Shown here piece by piece: positions 56,511 to 64,000 of a stretch of DNA of 64,000 bases. How positions within the stretch are numbered: position 1 is the first letter of the stretch; each line of letters opens with the position of its first letter. Source of the stretch: Chitinophagaceae bacterium. Lineage in GTDB: Bacteria; Bacteroidota; Bacteroidia; Chitinophagales; Chitinophagaceae. The notes beneath the pieces are model-generated. The model had not been told where the DNA came from and did not search any database. It saw only the letters and a program-made list of their open reading frames with translations. A program made the position numbers and the translations under genes. The DNA lies in assembly GCA_017307735.1 (NCBI GenBank), contig JAFKGR010000022.1:1-64000 (forward strand), in the 5' to 3' direction.

Positions 56511-57365
56511 ATGAAATCATTCTTATTATTCTCTGTAATGCTTGCCAGTAGCGCCATTTGCTTTGCGCAAACAGATGATAACGCTACTGACAGTATCCCT
56601 CCGAAATCTACCTTGACCTTAGCAGCAGTATATTCTAACAACGTCAGTTATTACGGGCAGCGGCCTCAGGAAAATACACCGTATGCCGCTGTAGCTGCCA
56701 ATTATCAACTCAAATCAGGCATCTATTTCACAGGGCAGACCTACAAACTTTTAAATGATAAAACCTCCGGGCTTTCTGCAGGAAGTGTCGGAGCAGGAGT
56801 CAATTTTAAAATTGGCAATAAAATGACAACCGATTTAAGCTACAGTCATAGCTTTTACGCAAAATATTCTCCTTTATTGCAGGCGGCAAATGCAGATAAT
56901 GTGAGCCTTGTGCTCTCGTATCAAAACTGGATTACAACAAGTGTGACCGGCGATTATGCATTTGGAAAAACAAATGACGCATTTGTAACAGGGGCCATTT
57001 CAAAGCAGGTCAGTCTTTTCAGCATTGGCAAAAAAGATGTAGTTACCATTACACCATCCGCAGATATTGTCGGAGGTACACAGCATTTTTACCAGACTTA
57101 TTTCAAAGAAAAAAAATTGCGTGACAGCATATTTGATTTATTGCCGGTTCCGATTTTTGGTGGCCCCAATTCAAGTCATGCCGACACTGTTGTTACAACT
57201 TCATTTAATGTTTTGTCTTATAATTTTAAATTTCCTGTTGCCTACAACCGGGCGCATTATGCGCTGGAAGCGGCTTACCAGTTCTCCTTGTTAAGCGACC
57301 ATGTACCATCCAGCACGGGCAAAGTGAATTCTTTTTTAACTTTCAGTTTTTATTACCAGTTCTGA
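56511..57365 (+). CDS. Probable outer-membrane barrel-like protein
   Basis: 284 residues with a signal peptide (cut after ICFAQ). The rest shows many amphipathic strands (TLTLAAVYSNNVSYYG, KMTTDLSYSHSFYAKYS, VSLVLSYQNWITTSVTGDYAFG) and ends FLTFSFYYQF with terminal Phe, as in barrel proteins. No family recognised. It lies 4 bases before a response regulator, so it is probably either sensed or controlled by the two-component system. Confidence 0.78.
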   Translation: MKSFLLFSVMLASSAICFAQTDDNATDSIPPKSTLTLAAVYSNNVSYYGQRPQENTPYAAVAANYQLKSGIYFTGQTYKLLNDKTSGLSAGSVGAGVNFKIGNKMTTDLSYSHSFYAKYSPLLQAANADNVSLVLSYQNWITTSVTGDYAFGKTNDAFVTGAISKQVSLFSIGKKDVVTITPSADIVGGTQHFYQTYFKEKKLRDSIFDLLPVPIFGGPNSSHADTVVTTSFNVLSYNFKFPVAYNRAHYALEAAYQFSLLSDHVPSSTGKVNSFLTFSFYYQF

Positions 57366-57369
57366 AATC

Positions 57370-58044
57370 ATGAAAGTATTAATCGTTGAAGATGAAAAAT
57401 CCCTGGCGCGTGAAATAAAACTTTTTTTGGAGAAGGCTTTTTACCTGTGTGATAAGGCGTTCACGGCATCTGACGCAAAACAATTAATGATAGAAAACGA
57501 ATATGATTTTATTCTTCTCGATCTTGGCCTGCCCGACAATGACGGTCTTGAACTTCTGAATGAAACAAAAAAAATGTGCCCGAATGCGTCGTATATTATT
57601 CTGACGGCAAGGGGAAATCTGGAAGACCGGATAAAAGGTCTGGACCTTGGCGCTGATGATTATCTGCCAAAGCCCTTTTCATTGCTGGAGTTGCAATCGA
57701 GAATGCAGGCCATTACGAGAAGGAAATCCGGCAACAATGACCCTGTAATTGAAGTCGGAGATTTTAATATTGATTTGAATAAGAGGTCTGTAAGATTTGA
57801 AGAAAAAGAAATTGAATTATCCAAAAAGGAATTTGATTTGCTCAGTTATATGCTTCTTCATAAAAACAGGCCTCTTACCCGTTTGCAACTGAGCGAACAC
57901 ATTTGGGGATCATTTTCAGATGATGATAATGATTCAAATTACATTGATGTACATATAAAAAATATCAGAAAGAAAATGGCCATTCACGCTCCGGTGGACT
58001 GGTTGCAAACCGTGCGCGGCATTGGATACAAAATAAAATTGTAA
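57370..58044 (+). CDS. OmpR-family response regulator
   Basis: 224 residues. The receiver domain starts MKVLIVEDEKSLAREIK with the phospho-acceptor D51 in LLDLGLPDNDG and the conserved Lys in YLPKPFSLLEL. The C-terminal winged helix (about 128-222) contains LSKKEFDLLSYMLLHKNRPL and VHIKNIRKKM, then VRGIGYKI. It should be phosphorylated by the kinase encoded 6 bases downstream. Confidence 0.96.
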   Translation: MKVLIVEDEKSLAREIKLFLEKAFYLCDKAFTASDAKQLMIENEYDFILLDLGLPDNDGLELLNETKKMCPNASYIILTARGNLEDRIKGLDLGADDYLPKPFSLLELQSRMQAITRRKSGNNDPVIEVGDFNIDLNKRSVRFEEKEIELSKKEFDLLSYMLLHKNRPLTRLQLSEHIWGSFSDDDNDSNYIDVHIKNIRKKMAIHAPVDWLQTVRGIGYKIKL

Positions 58045-58050
58045 TTCACT

Positions 58051-59382
58051 TTGAAACTTCTTGGCAAGCTCACACTACTTATTGCTCTCTCAAAACTATT
58101 GATAGTTGTACTTTTTGTGCTGTCATTGCCATCGCTTGTCAGGTATGCAAGTTTTCAATACAGCAATTATTACCTGAACCAGCAAAAGAAAAAAGTACTT
58201 TCTGTAATTCACAAAAACGGGATTGATTATTATCTGCAGGGCGACAGCGCTTATGCGAGTTATACGATGCTGAAAGAAGAATATATTTCATTGCTTCCCG
58301 CAAATGACAATCATATAAGAGACACCATAGAAACCGCCCAACGAATAGTTGGAGAAGACACATTAAATTATAGAATTCTGATTCATCAGTTAACGAATCA
58401 AAATAAAAATTACATTCTCGAAATTGGTAAAACAACCTCAACCATCAATCAGTATAACAGGCTTCTGCAAAGGTTTACGCTCTATATTTTAATAGCGCTG
58501 ACCTTTCTGAGCATTGTAATCGACCTGGTTTATACACACATCTTACTTCGGCCTTTGAAAAAGATTGTTCAGACAAAACTGCTGAACAGAAAATTTCCCT
58601 TTAAAGAACCTTCATCTCCCGTAAAAACATCTACCACTGATTTTCAATTTCTCGATCAGTCGCTGATCGATTTAATGGAAAAAATTCATGAGGCATTTGA
58701 AAAGGAAAGAGAATTTACTTCCAATGCCTCGCATGAACTGATGACACCAATAAGCATTCTCCAAACGAATGTTGAAAACATGATGATGGAAGAAAATATT
58801 TCCGAAGAAGCGCAGGAAAAAATTTCTTCGATGATGAAAACCGTGAACCGGTTGAAAAAAATAGTCCATTCACTTTTGTATATTTCACGAATAGAAAATG
58901 ATCAGTTTGCAAAATCTGAAACCGTGAATATCTTTCAGTTGACCGGTGAAATAATGGACGAACTTTCAGTGCGTCTTGAAACAAAATCACTTCATTTTGT
59001 CAACCGGATTTCACAAAAAATCAATGTAACAAAAGTGAATCATGATCTGTTTTTCCAGTTGCTTTATAATCTGATCAATAATTCCATAAGGTATAATAAA
59101 GAAAACGGTTCTATTCTGTTAACCGATCGTTATACCCCGGGCCAGCCCTATGTTTTAGAAATTAAGGATACCGGAATCGGGATCAAAAAAGAAGAACTTC
59201 CATCCATATTTAACCGGTTCAAATCAGGGAAAGGAAAAAGTGAAGGTTTTGGCCTTGGTTTATCAATTGTAAAAAGCATTATTTCATTTCTTGGTTTTGA
59301 AATAGAAGTCGCTTCTGATTTTGGTGAAGGAACTGTTTTCACCATTTTCATTCCCCAGGATATGATTGAAATCCATGACTGA
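58051..59382 (+). CDS. Sensor histidine kinase
   Basis: 443 residues, starting at a TTG 6 bases after the response regulator stop; no ATG fits because the first membrane helix (about 6-28) begins at once. A ~110-residue periplasmic sensor of unrecognised type lies between it and the second membrane helix (about 140-165). The cytoplasmic part has the H-box ASHELMTPISIL, the N-box LLYNLINNSIRYN, and G-boxes IKDTGIGIKKEELP and GFGLGLSIVKSI. It pairs with the OmpR-type regulator. Confidence 0.95.
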   Translation: MKLLGKLTLLIALSKLLIVVLFVLSLPSLVRYASFQYSNYYLNQQKKKVLSVIHKNGIDYYLQGDSAYASYTMLKEEYISLLPANDNHIRDTIETAQRIVGEDTLNYRILIHQLTNQNKNYILEIGKTTSTINQYNRLLQRFTLYILIALTFLSIVIDLVYTHILLRPLKKIVQTKLLNRKFPFKEPSSPVKTSTTDFQFLDQSLIDLMEKIHEAFEKEREFTSNASHELMTPISILQTNVENMMMEENISEEAQEKISSMMKTVNRLKKIVHSLLYISRIENDQFAKSETVNIFQLTGEIMDELSVRLETKSLHFVNRISQKINVTKVNHDLFFQLLYNLINNSIRYNKENGSILLTDRYTPGQPYVLEIKDTGIGIKKEELPSIFNRFKSGKGKSEGFGLGLSIVKSIISFLGFEIEVASDFGEGTVFTIFIPQDMIEIHD

Positions 59383-59544
59383 CACTGATTTCAATTTTTA
59401 TATGGCTCCACTTTTTTCTATGAAGGTATTCCCAAATGTTGTTTTGTGAATACAATTCAAATATGGCATGGGTGACAGAGTAATTCAGCAACCGCCAAAT
59501 AAGCGTGAAAATACACTCAGCAGGTCAGGGTTTTTCAATGTATT

Positions 59545-59585
59545 CATCAAACCTGTAAGGTTTTTGAAACCTTGCAGGTTTGATG
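59545..59585. repeat. 19-bp hairpin repeat element between convergent genes
   Basis: 59545-59563 pairs with 59567-59585 at every position (one is a G-U pair) around a 3-nt loop. The arms hold AAACCTG and CAGGTTT, shared with the hairpin at 56118. No T-run follows; it may be a REP-like element or mRNA-end stabiliser. Confidence 0.6.
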
Positions 59586-59600
59586 CAACATACTTTCAAT

Positions 59601-59622
59601 AAAAAACCCGGCTGGCGCCGGG
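59601..59622 (-). terminator. Rho-independent terminator of the thioredoxin operon
   Basis: CCCGGC (59607-59612), loop TGGC, GCCGGG (59617-59622), with six A on the left that become T in the minus-strand transcript, 22 bases after the last stop of the operon. Confidence 0.75.
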
Positions 59623-59644
59623 AGTTTCACATGAAAAGACAAGG

Positions 59645-60826
59645 CTACCCTTTTTTCTTTTTATTTAATTCTGCTTTTATTTTTATAATGGCATCATCGG
59701 TCAATCCCGAAAAGGATGTAACAATTTTCCCTTCATCATTTATCAGGTAAAGTGTCGGAATGGCCCCAAACAGGAATGTTTGCATGGTCACCATTTTGTC
59801 GGGTGAAAGGAATTGGTGCCACGGCATTTTTTCATCTGCCATCGCTTTTTTCCAGGCGTCTTTTGAATCATCTATGGAAATGCTTACGATATCAAAACCA
59901 TCCTTGTGATAGGCATTGTAAATCTCTTTGAGCCTGGGTATGGATGCCCTGCAGGGGCCACACCAGCTTGCCCAAAAATCTATAAGCAAGGTGCGCTTGT
60001 TGAACTGGCTGAGTTGTGATTTTTTCCCTGCACTGTTGACGATATCCAATTCGGGTACCGGGCTTCCGGGTTTTAATTTCTTTGCCTGGGAAATTCGCTG
60101 CATCATCACATTCTTGAATTCGCGTGGCATATTATCATCCGGATATTTTTGATTAAGATTATTTAAAACAGACATGATCAAATCCTGGTTTTTCTCCCAG
60201 TTCATTAACCCCAATGCATACACGACAACAGGCTGATCGCGGTATGCGCGAATCAACACCTTAAGCCTTGCCAGATAATCCTGGTTCAATCGCTCATAAG
60301 GATCTTTTTCTTTCAGATACGCCTTCCAGGCGGTGTCCTGGCTTTTACCGGCATAATACATTTCTCTTCCTTCTGCAATCATCTGTTGATAATTCATATA
60401 TTCCAAATGCGACACCAGGTTGATGAAATTGTTGGACGGCGAGCCTTCTATGAATACATAGGGCGGGTTTTTGATTTTGATCTTTGCGGTATCATAGCCT
60501 CTTGAATCAATATTCACATTTCCGTCTGAATAAACGGTGACCCTGTCCCACTTGGCAATGTCAATCACATAGAGATCAGGATCGCCTTTTGGCATCATCA
60601 AATTCCATGTGCCGTCAGCATTGATGCTGGTGGAATCTGTGAAATCACTTTTAGAGCCATTAAGTTTATAGATCCAAACCTTGTTCAGATGATCATACGG
60701 TGGCGGATTCAGGAACTGCACTTTTCCGGTGGCGATGAAAGATGGGGATTTTTCAGACTGTGCCTGCGACATTACGGGCACTGCCGAAAATCCAAATATA
60801 AAAAAAGAAAAAAGTAGTGTTTTCAT
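59645..60826 (-). CDS. TlpA-like thioredoxin-fold protein (CGPC)
   Basis: 393 residues from the ATG at 60826; the frame is open further upstream but that part overlaps the end of the preceding gene. The signal peptide ends near SQAQ. The N-terminal half has a beta domain (ATGKVQFLNPPPYDHLNKVW) and a helical linker. The C-terminal thioredoxin/AhpC-TSA-like domain has FWASWCGPCRAS and VSISIDDSKDAWKKAM. It is a probable periplasmic disulfide oxidoreductase, paralogous to its upstream neighbour (4-base gap). Confidence 0.9.
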   Translation of the reverse strand: MKTLLFSFFIFGFSAVPVMSQAQSEKSPSFIATGKVQFLNPPPYDHLNKVWIYKLNGSKSDFTDSTSINADGTWNLMMPKGDPDLYVIDIAKWDRVTVYSDGNVNIDSRGYDTAKIKIKNPPYVFIEGSPSNNFINLVSHLEYMNYQQMIAEGREMYYAGKSQDTAWKAYLKEKDPYERLNQDYLARLKVLIRAYRDQPVVVYALGLMNWEKNQDLIMSVLNNLNQKYPDDNMPREFKNVMMQRISQAKKLKPGSPVPELDIVNSAGKKSQLSQFNKRTLLIDFWASWCGPCRASIPRLKEIYNAYHKDGFDIVSISIDDSKDAWKKAMADEKMPWHQFLSPDKMVTMQTFLFGAIPTLYLINDEGKIVTSFSGLTDDAIIKIKAELNKKKKG

Positions 60827-60830
60827 TGAT

Positions 60831-61967
60831 TTATTCTCCAAATATTTTTTTGAGTTCTTTTGAAATGCTGTCATTGCCTTCGGGATCATAGCCCACTTCC
60901 TTGGCAATGATTTTCCCTTTGGGATCTATGAGAAATGTTGCAGGGATGCTGGTCACTGCAAAATATTTATTCGCAATCCCATTTCCATCCCATGATTGCG
61001 GCCAGGGATTGTTTTCATCCTTTACGGCCTTCAGCCAGGCATCTTTGTCTTCATCTATGGAAATGCTGTATATCTCAAAATTCTTATCCTGGTAATGTTG
61101 CTTCATTTTGCGCATACCGGGAAAAGCATTGCGGCATGGCCAGCACCAGCTTGCCCAAAAATCAATCAATACATATTTCCCTGCGAAATGATCAAATGCA
61201 ATGGATTTTTTTTCCGGGGTTTCCAAAGTGAAATTGCTGACTACCGATCCGATCCTTGACTTTTTTAATCCAAGAATATAATTTTCAAATTCCATGGAAG
61301 GTTTGCTCTTCCTCGTTACGGCATCCAACAAATGAAGTAAGGATTCTTTTTGATCTAAGGTTCCATAATCTTTACCATGCGTTGAAAGAATATAAGCAGA
61401 CCCGATGGACTTTGGATTTTCAGAAACATACTTTTTGATCAGGGGCAAAACAAAAATATCATTCAGGGAATCTGTTGAATGCAGCATCGCCGGATATAAA
61501 GGTGATGCCTCATTGATCTGATACCATTGGTCACCATAAATATGTGCTTTGATGGTATTCATTTTTCTTATTGCAAGATCAAAGTCTGAATTAAAATTCT
61601 GTAATTCCAACATCGGTTGTGGCCCTTTCAGCGATGAATACTTCATTGGTTTTGCAATATCTGATGTGACATAATAATCCCCCGGACCGGAAATTAAAAT
61701 TCCGAAAGGCTGATACATCTGCCTCATTTCTTTTGTGTACTGCGGATAAAAGAATTTCATCAACGGTTCTGTAAAAGGAAATCTGAAAGTATAATTTCCA
61801 TTGACGATTTCAGCAGAATCATTTGATGTGCGTGTGTATAAATACATTCTGTTGTAACCTTTCAGATCACCGTTGAGTTGTCCGTGGATGACTACCTGCC
61901 CCGCCGGTTGACAAAAGGCAGTGACAGAAAAAAACATGCAGAATACGAAAGCTATATTTTTTTTCAT
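60831..61967 (-). CDS. TlpA/DUF4369 family thioredoxin-like protein (CWPC)
   Basis: 378 residues with a signal peptide ending at TAFCQ. A DUF4369 domain (about 25-110: VVIHGQLNGDLKGYNRMYLY) precedes a helical linker and a C-terminal TlpA domain with FWASWCWPCRNA, an unusual Trp inside the CxxC, and YSISIDEDKDAWLKAVKDE. DUF4369-TlpA proteins are common in Bacteroidota beside SusCD loci; a periplasmic redox role is inferred. It lies 30 bases after the thioredoxin gene at 61998. Confidence 0.9.
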   Translation of the reverse strand: MKKNIAFVFCMFFSVTAFCQPAGQVVIHGQLNGDLKGYNRMYLYTRTSNDSAEIVNGNYTFRFPFTEPLMKFFYPQYTKEMRQMYQPFGILISGPGDYYVTSDIAKPMKYSSLKGPQPMLELQNFNSDFDLAIRKMNTIKAHIYGDQWYQINEASPLYPAMLHSTDSLNDIFVLPLIKKYVSENPKSIGSAYILSTHGKDYGTLDQKESLLHLLDAVTRKSKPSMEFENYILGLKKSRIGSVVSNFTLETPEKKSIAFDHFAGKYVLIDFWASWCWPCRNAFPGMRKMKQHYQDKNFEIYSISIDEDKDAWLKAVKDENNPWPQSWDGNGIANKYFAVTSIPATFLIDPKGKIIAKEVGYDPEGNDSISKELKKIFGE

Positions 61968-61997
61968 TTTGTTTTTTTATGATTCGGTTAGCCGTAT

Positions 61998-62810
61998 TTA
62001 TTTGCCAGTCTTCCTGATTGCGCTTTCACCCACCTGTATAAAAGAAGGCGCTTCCATAAATCCACCGTCCCTGTGAACCAGTTCACCGTCACCGTTGATA
62101 AACAAAAATGCCGGATAGGCTTCTACTTCATATTTCTTCCCGAGTTCCGGGCCTTCACCCTTTTCCATATCCATGCTTACGTTGATAAAATTCTTATTAT
62201 AAAAATCTGCTACTTTATCCAGCGTAAAAACATCTTTGGCCATTTGAATGCACGGCCTGCACCAAGTGGTATATGCATCAATAAAAATCAATTTGTTTTC
62301 CTTCTTTGCTTTTGCCAGCAATGCGTTCCATTTACTTTTTCTGTCAAAAACAATTTCGCGTGTATTGACTTCCTTCTGATGTGCAGTGGCCACTGAACTT
62401 TGTGCCGTTACCATCAAACTCTTTGGATCTTTTAAAATTTGAGCAGCATTAATAAAAGAAAGCTGATCGCCACGCTGATCATGAAATACATATACCGGAT
62501 ACATCAGCATCGCCAGCCGTGGAATAAATTTCTTTCCTTCTTCGGTGGACATATTTATTCTAATCGGAATGACATGTTTATTAAAATATTCAACGATGCC
62601 GGGCATTACAAACACACTGTCTTCCACACGCTGTGCCATAGATGAAATACTATTATTCTGCACATCAACGAAAATAATTTTATGGGTTTTTGCAGCTTCC
62701 TTCATCGCCTGGTCAAAAGTGAGATCACGGAATCTAATTTTATTTTGTGCCGACACCTGTACACTGCCAATGAAAATAGCCACCAATAACAAAAATGTTG
62801 TCTTGTTCAT
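61998..62810 (-). CDS. Thioredoxin family protein (CRPC)
   Basis: 270 residues with a signal peptide ending at VSAQ. It has two thioredoxin-related halves. The first (about 25-130, with AAKTHKIIFVDVQN) has lost the cysteines; the second (about 150-265) has IFIDAYTTWCRPCIQM and VEAYPAFLFINGDGELVHRD. It is secreted and probably redox-active through the C-terminal half only. It is 47 bases downstream of the partial susD gene in the same operon. Confidence 0.88.
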   Translation of the reverse strand: MNKTTFLLLVAIFIGSVQVSAQNKIRFRDLTFDQAMKEAAKTHKIIFVDVQNNSISSMAQRVEDSVFVMPGIVEYFNKHVIPIRINMSTEEGKKFIPRLAMLMYPVYVFHDQRGDQLSFINAAQILKDPKSLMVTAQSSVATAHQKEVNTREIVFDRKSKWNALLAKAKKENKLIFIDAYTTWCRPCIQMAKDVFTLDKVADFYNKNFINVSMDMEKGEGPELGKKYEVEAYPAFLFINGDGELVHRDGGFMEAPSFIQVGESAIRKTGK

Positions 62811-62857
62811 AATCTGAAAATTTATTTGTCTTTTATTTTTATTCTTGAAATGCTTGT

Positions 62858-64000
62858 TTACCTGTAACCGGAATTTTGCTGAATAAGTCCTTTGGAAATA
62901 TCAATTTCACTTTGAGGGATGGGAAGCACTTTTTTATTTTCCGCAATATCAGGAACAATTAAAGCAATGTGGTTTCGTATTATGTCATAACGATACAATC
63001 CTTCAAATGCCAATTCAAATTTTCTTTGCCTGAGAATGGATGCTATTAATGCATCTTTTGAAGAAAAGTCTGAAGTGGTGTACGCTGTTGCATTGGGTAT
63101 TGATCTGCTTCTAACCTGGTTCAGCAACTGAACAGATACATCATTGATGCCCTCCGTATGTGCCAGCGCTTCGGCTCTTGTCAGCATTACTTCCGGCAAA
63201 CGAATCAACGGCACATTATCCCTGCCATTCGGATTGTTAAATTTGTAGGTGGTGAATTCACCAAACATATTCGGATTGTAAACTGAATCCCCTTTCCAAA
63301 TAAGTTGCGAAACTCTCAGGTCATTAGGCTCAAATTCATTGATAAAATCCTTATTGATCCAATACGATCTTTTAAAATAATAGGTACTACCAATATTGTT
63401 ATTGGTGCTTGTACTATTTGATATCATCTGGCTCACCGGAAATCCGAAAACATATTCAGACGAAAGTGATTGCGCGCTTCCGGTTGGATTCGGGGGGAAA
63501 ACAGAAAGCAGATTCGCGGAAAGTTGGTAAATCGCAGGGCTTTTTTCCAAAACTTTTGCAGCGGCCGCAGCAGCATTCCCAAAATCACCCTTGTATAAAT
63601 AAGCTCGCGCCAGCAAAGCCCAGGCAGCGCCGGAAGTGGCGCGGCTGCGTGTTTTCACCGCATCTAAAAATTGATCCGGCAAATTAGGAAGCGCTTCATT
63701 TAAATCTTTTATGATCTGGTCAAATACTTCTGCATTTGTATTCCTCGGAATAATTTCACCCGTATTGTATCCCTGGAAGGGTGTCAGTTGTAATGGCAAA
63801 CCCAGTCCTGATAAATTACCCGATAATGCTTCATCACCATAAAGACATAGAAGATCCAAATAACAAAAGGCTCTGACAAATTTTGCTTCTGAAATAAATT
63901 GATTTTGTTTTTCGGTGGAATAGTCTGCGTACTCAGGAATTTTCAGAATGACATTGTTGGCATTATTGATCGCTTTGAAAAATGCTGTCCAGGTATTCAC
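62858..64000 (-). CDS. SusD/RagB family protein (5' part beyond the window)
   Basis: 380 residues are visible; the frame runs off the right edge, so the N-terminus and lipoprotein signal are missing. SusD features include AKFVRAFCYLDLLCLYGD, AWALLARAYLYKGDFGNA, and LRQRKFELAFEGLYRYDIIR near the end, closing with KVLPIPQSEIDISKGLIQQN. A susC gene is expected just outside the window. Downstream genes are three thioredoxin-fold proteins, so this locus probably handles a peptide- or redox-related nutrient rather than a glycan (inference). Confidence 0.93.
   Translation of the reverse strand: MNTWTAFFKAINNANNVILKIPEYADYSTEKQNQFISEAKFVRAFCYLDLLCLYGDEALSGNLSGLGLPLQLTPFQGYNTGEIIPRNTNAEVFDQIIKDLNEALPNLPDQFLDAVKTRSRATSGAAWALLARAYLYKGDFGNAAAAAAKVLEKSPAIYQLSANLLSVFPPNPTGSAQSLSSEYVFGFPVSQMISNSTSTNNNIGSTYYFKRSYWINKDFINEFEPNDLRVSQLIWKGDSVYNPNMFGEFTTYKFNNPNGRDNVPLIRLPEVMLTRAEALAHTEGINDVSVQLLNQVRSRSIPNATAYTTSDFSSKDALIASILRQRKFELAFEGLYRYDIIRNHIALIVPDIAENKKVLPIPQSEIDISKGLIQQNSGYR

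Noticed and set aside
59645..60907. Extended start of the CGPC thioredoxin gene at 60907
   Set aside because: The extra 27 residues overlap the end of the upstream gene in another frame; the ATG at 60826 gives a proper signal peptide and a 4-base gap.
1..64000. tRNA, rRNA, tmRNA, CRISPR array or insertion sequence
   Set aside because: All gaps between genes were read for cloverleaf ends, regular spacers and transposase motifs; none was convincing.

Overview
The window comes from a member of the Bacteroidota, probably close to Chitinophagaceae (inference). The evidence is two SusC/SusD-type loci, an ECF sigma/FecR pair, a type IX secretion sorting domain, DUF3857 and TlpA/DUF4369 proteins, and promoters of the Bacteroidota type (TTTG, 19 nt, TAnnTTTG). 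Coding density is ordinary, genes lie on both strands, and no rRNA, tRNA, CRISPR array, insertion sequence or prophage was recognised.

Layout. 0.1-4.5 kb: a 5'-truncated RHS/YD-repeat protein ending in a zinc-metallopeptidase toxin-like domain, then a gene-poor stretch with a tandem repeat and two interleaved inverted repeats. 4.5-11.6 kb: glycosyltransferase 2, MarR regulator, acyl-CoA dehydrogenase, DUF2461 protein, a small membrane protein and dxs. 11.8-15.1 kb: an operon of GMC oxidoreductase, gluconate 2-dehydrogenase subunit 3-like protein and DUF1080 (3-keto-disaccharide hydrolase), which looks like a complete 3-keto-glycoside module. 15.1-26.2 kb: mostly housekeeping genes (GGCT-like protein, lytic transglycosylase, gatA, tatA, two DUF3857/transglutaminase-like proteins, rplS, rny, a porin-like barrel) plus a 39-residue lipoprotein with its own good promoter. 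26.4-31.7 kb: a metallo-beta-lactamase-fold hydrolase, a DUF4143 ATPase lying between two copies of the 3' end of dacB, dacB itself and cinA.

31.7-37.5 kb: a second 3-keto-sugar type operon (Tat-exported Gfo/Idh/MocA oxidoreductase, a 1132-residue HEAT-like protein with two DUF1080 domains, and a further DUF1080 protein). 37.8-51.7 kb: an alpha-mannan type polysaccharide utilisation locus. An ECF sigma factor and FecR anti-sigma factor precede SusC (with an STN signalling domain), SusD, a SusE-like lipoprotein, GH76, a sugar-porter MFS transporter and GH92. The expected logic is binding and uptake by SusCD, surface endo-cleavage by GH76, exo-mannosidase trimming by GH92, sugar import by the MFS protein, and induction through STN-FecR-sigma. 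An intergenic hairpin after susE and an orphan plus-strand terminator upstream of susC suggest RNA-level control.

51.9-64 kb: an unrecognised 262-residue protein, a T9SS-sorted surface protein, an XRE-regulator pseudogene, and a compact cluster of two low-complexity secreted proteins, a barrel-like protein and a two-component system. The window ends in a second SusD-type locus carrying three thioredoxin-fold proteins; its SusD runs off the right edge.

Best leads: the RHS metallopeptidase C-terminus, the DUF4143 gene between duplicated dacB ends, the two 3-keto-glycoside operons, the secreted-protein/two-component cluster, and the possible antisense RNA in the mannan locus.
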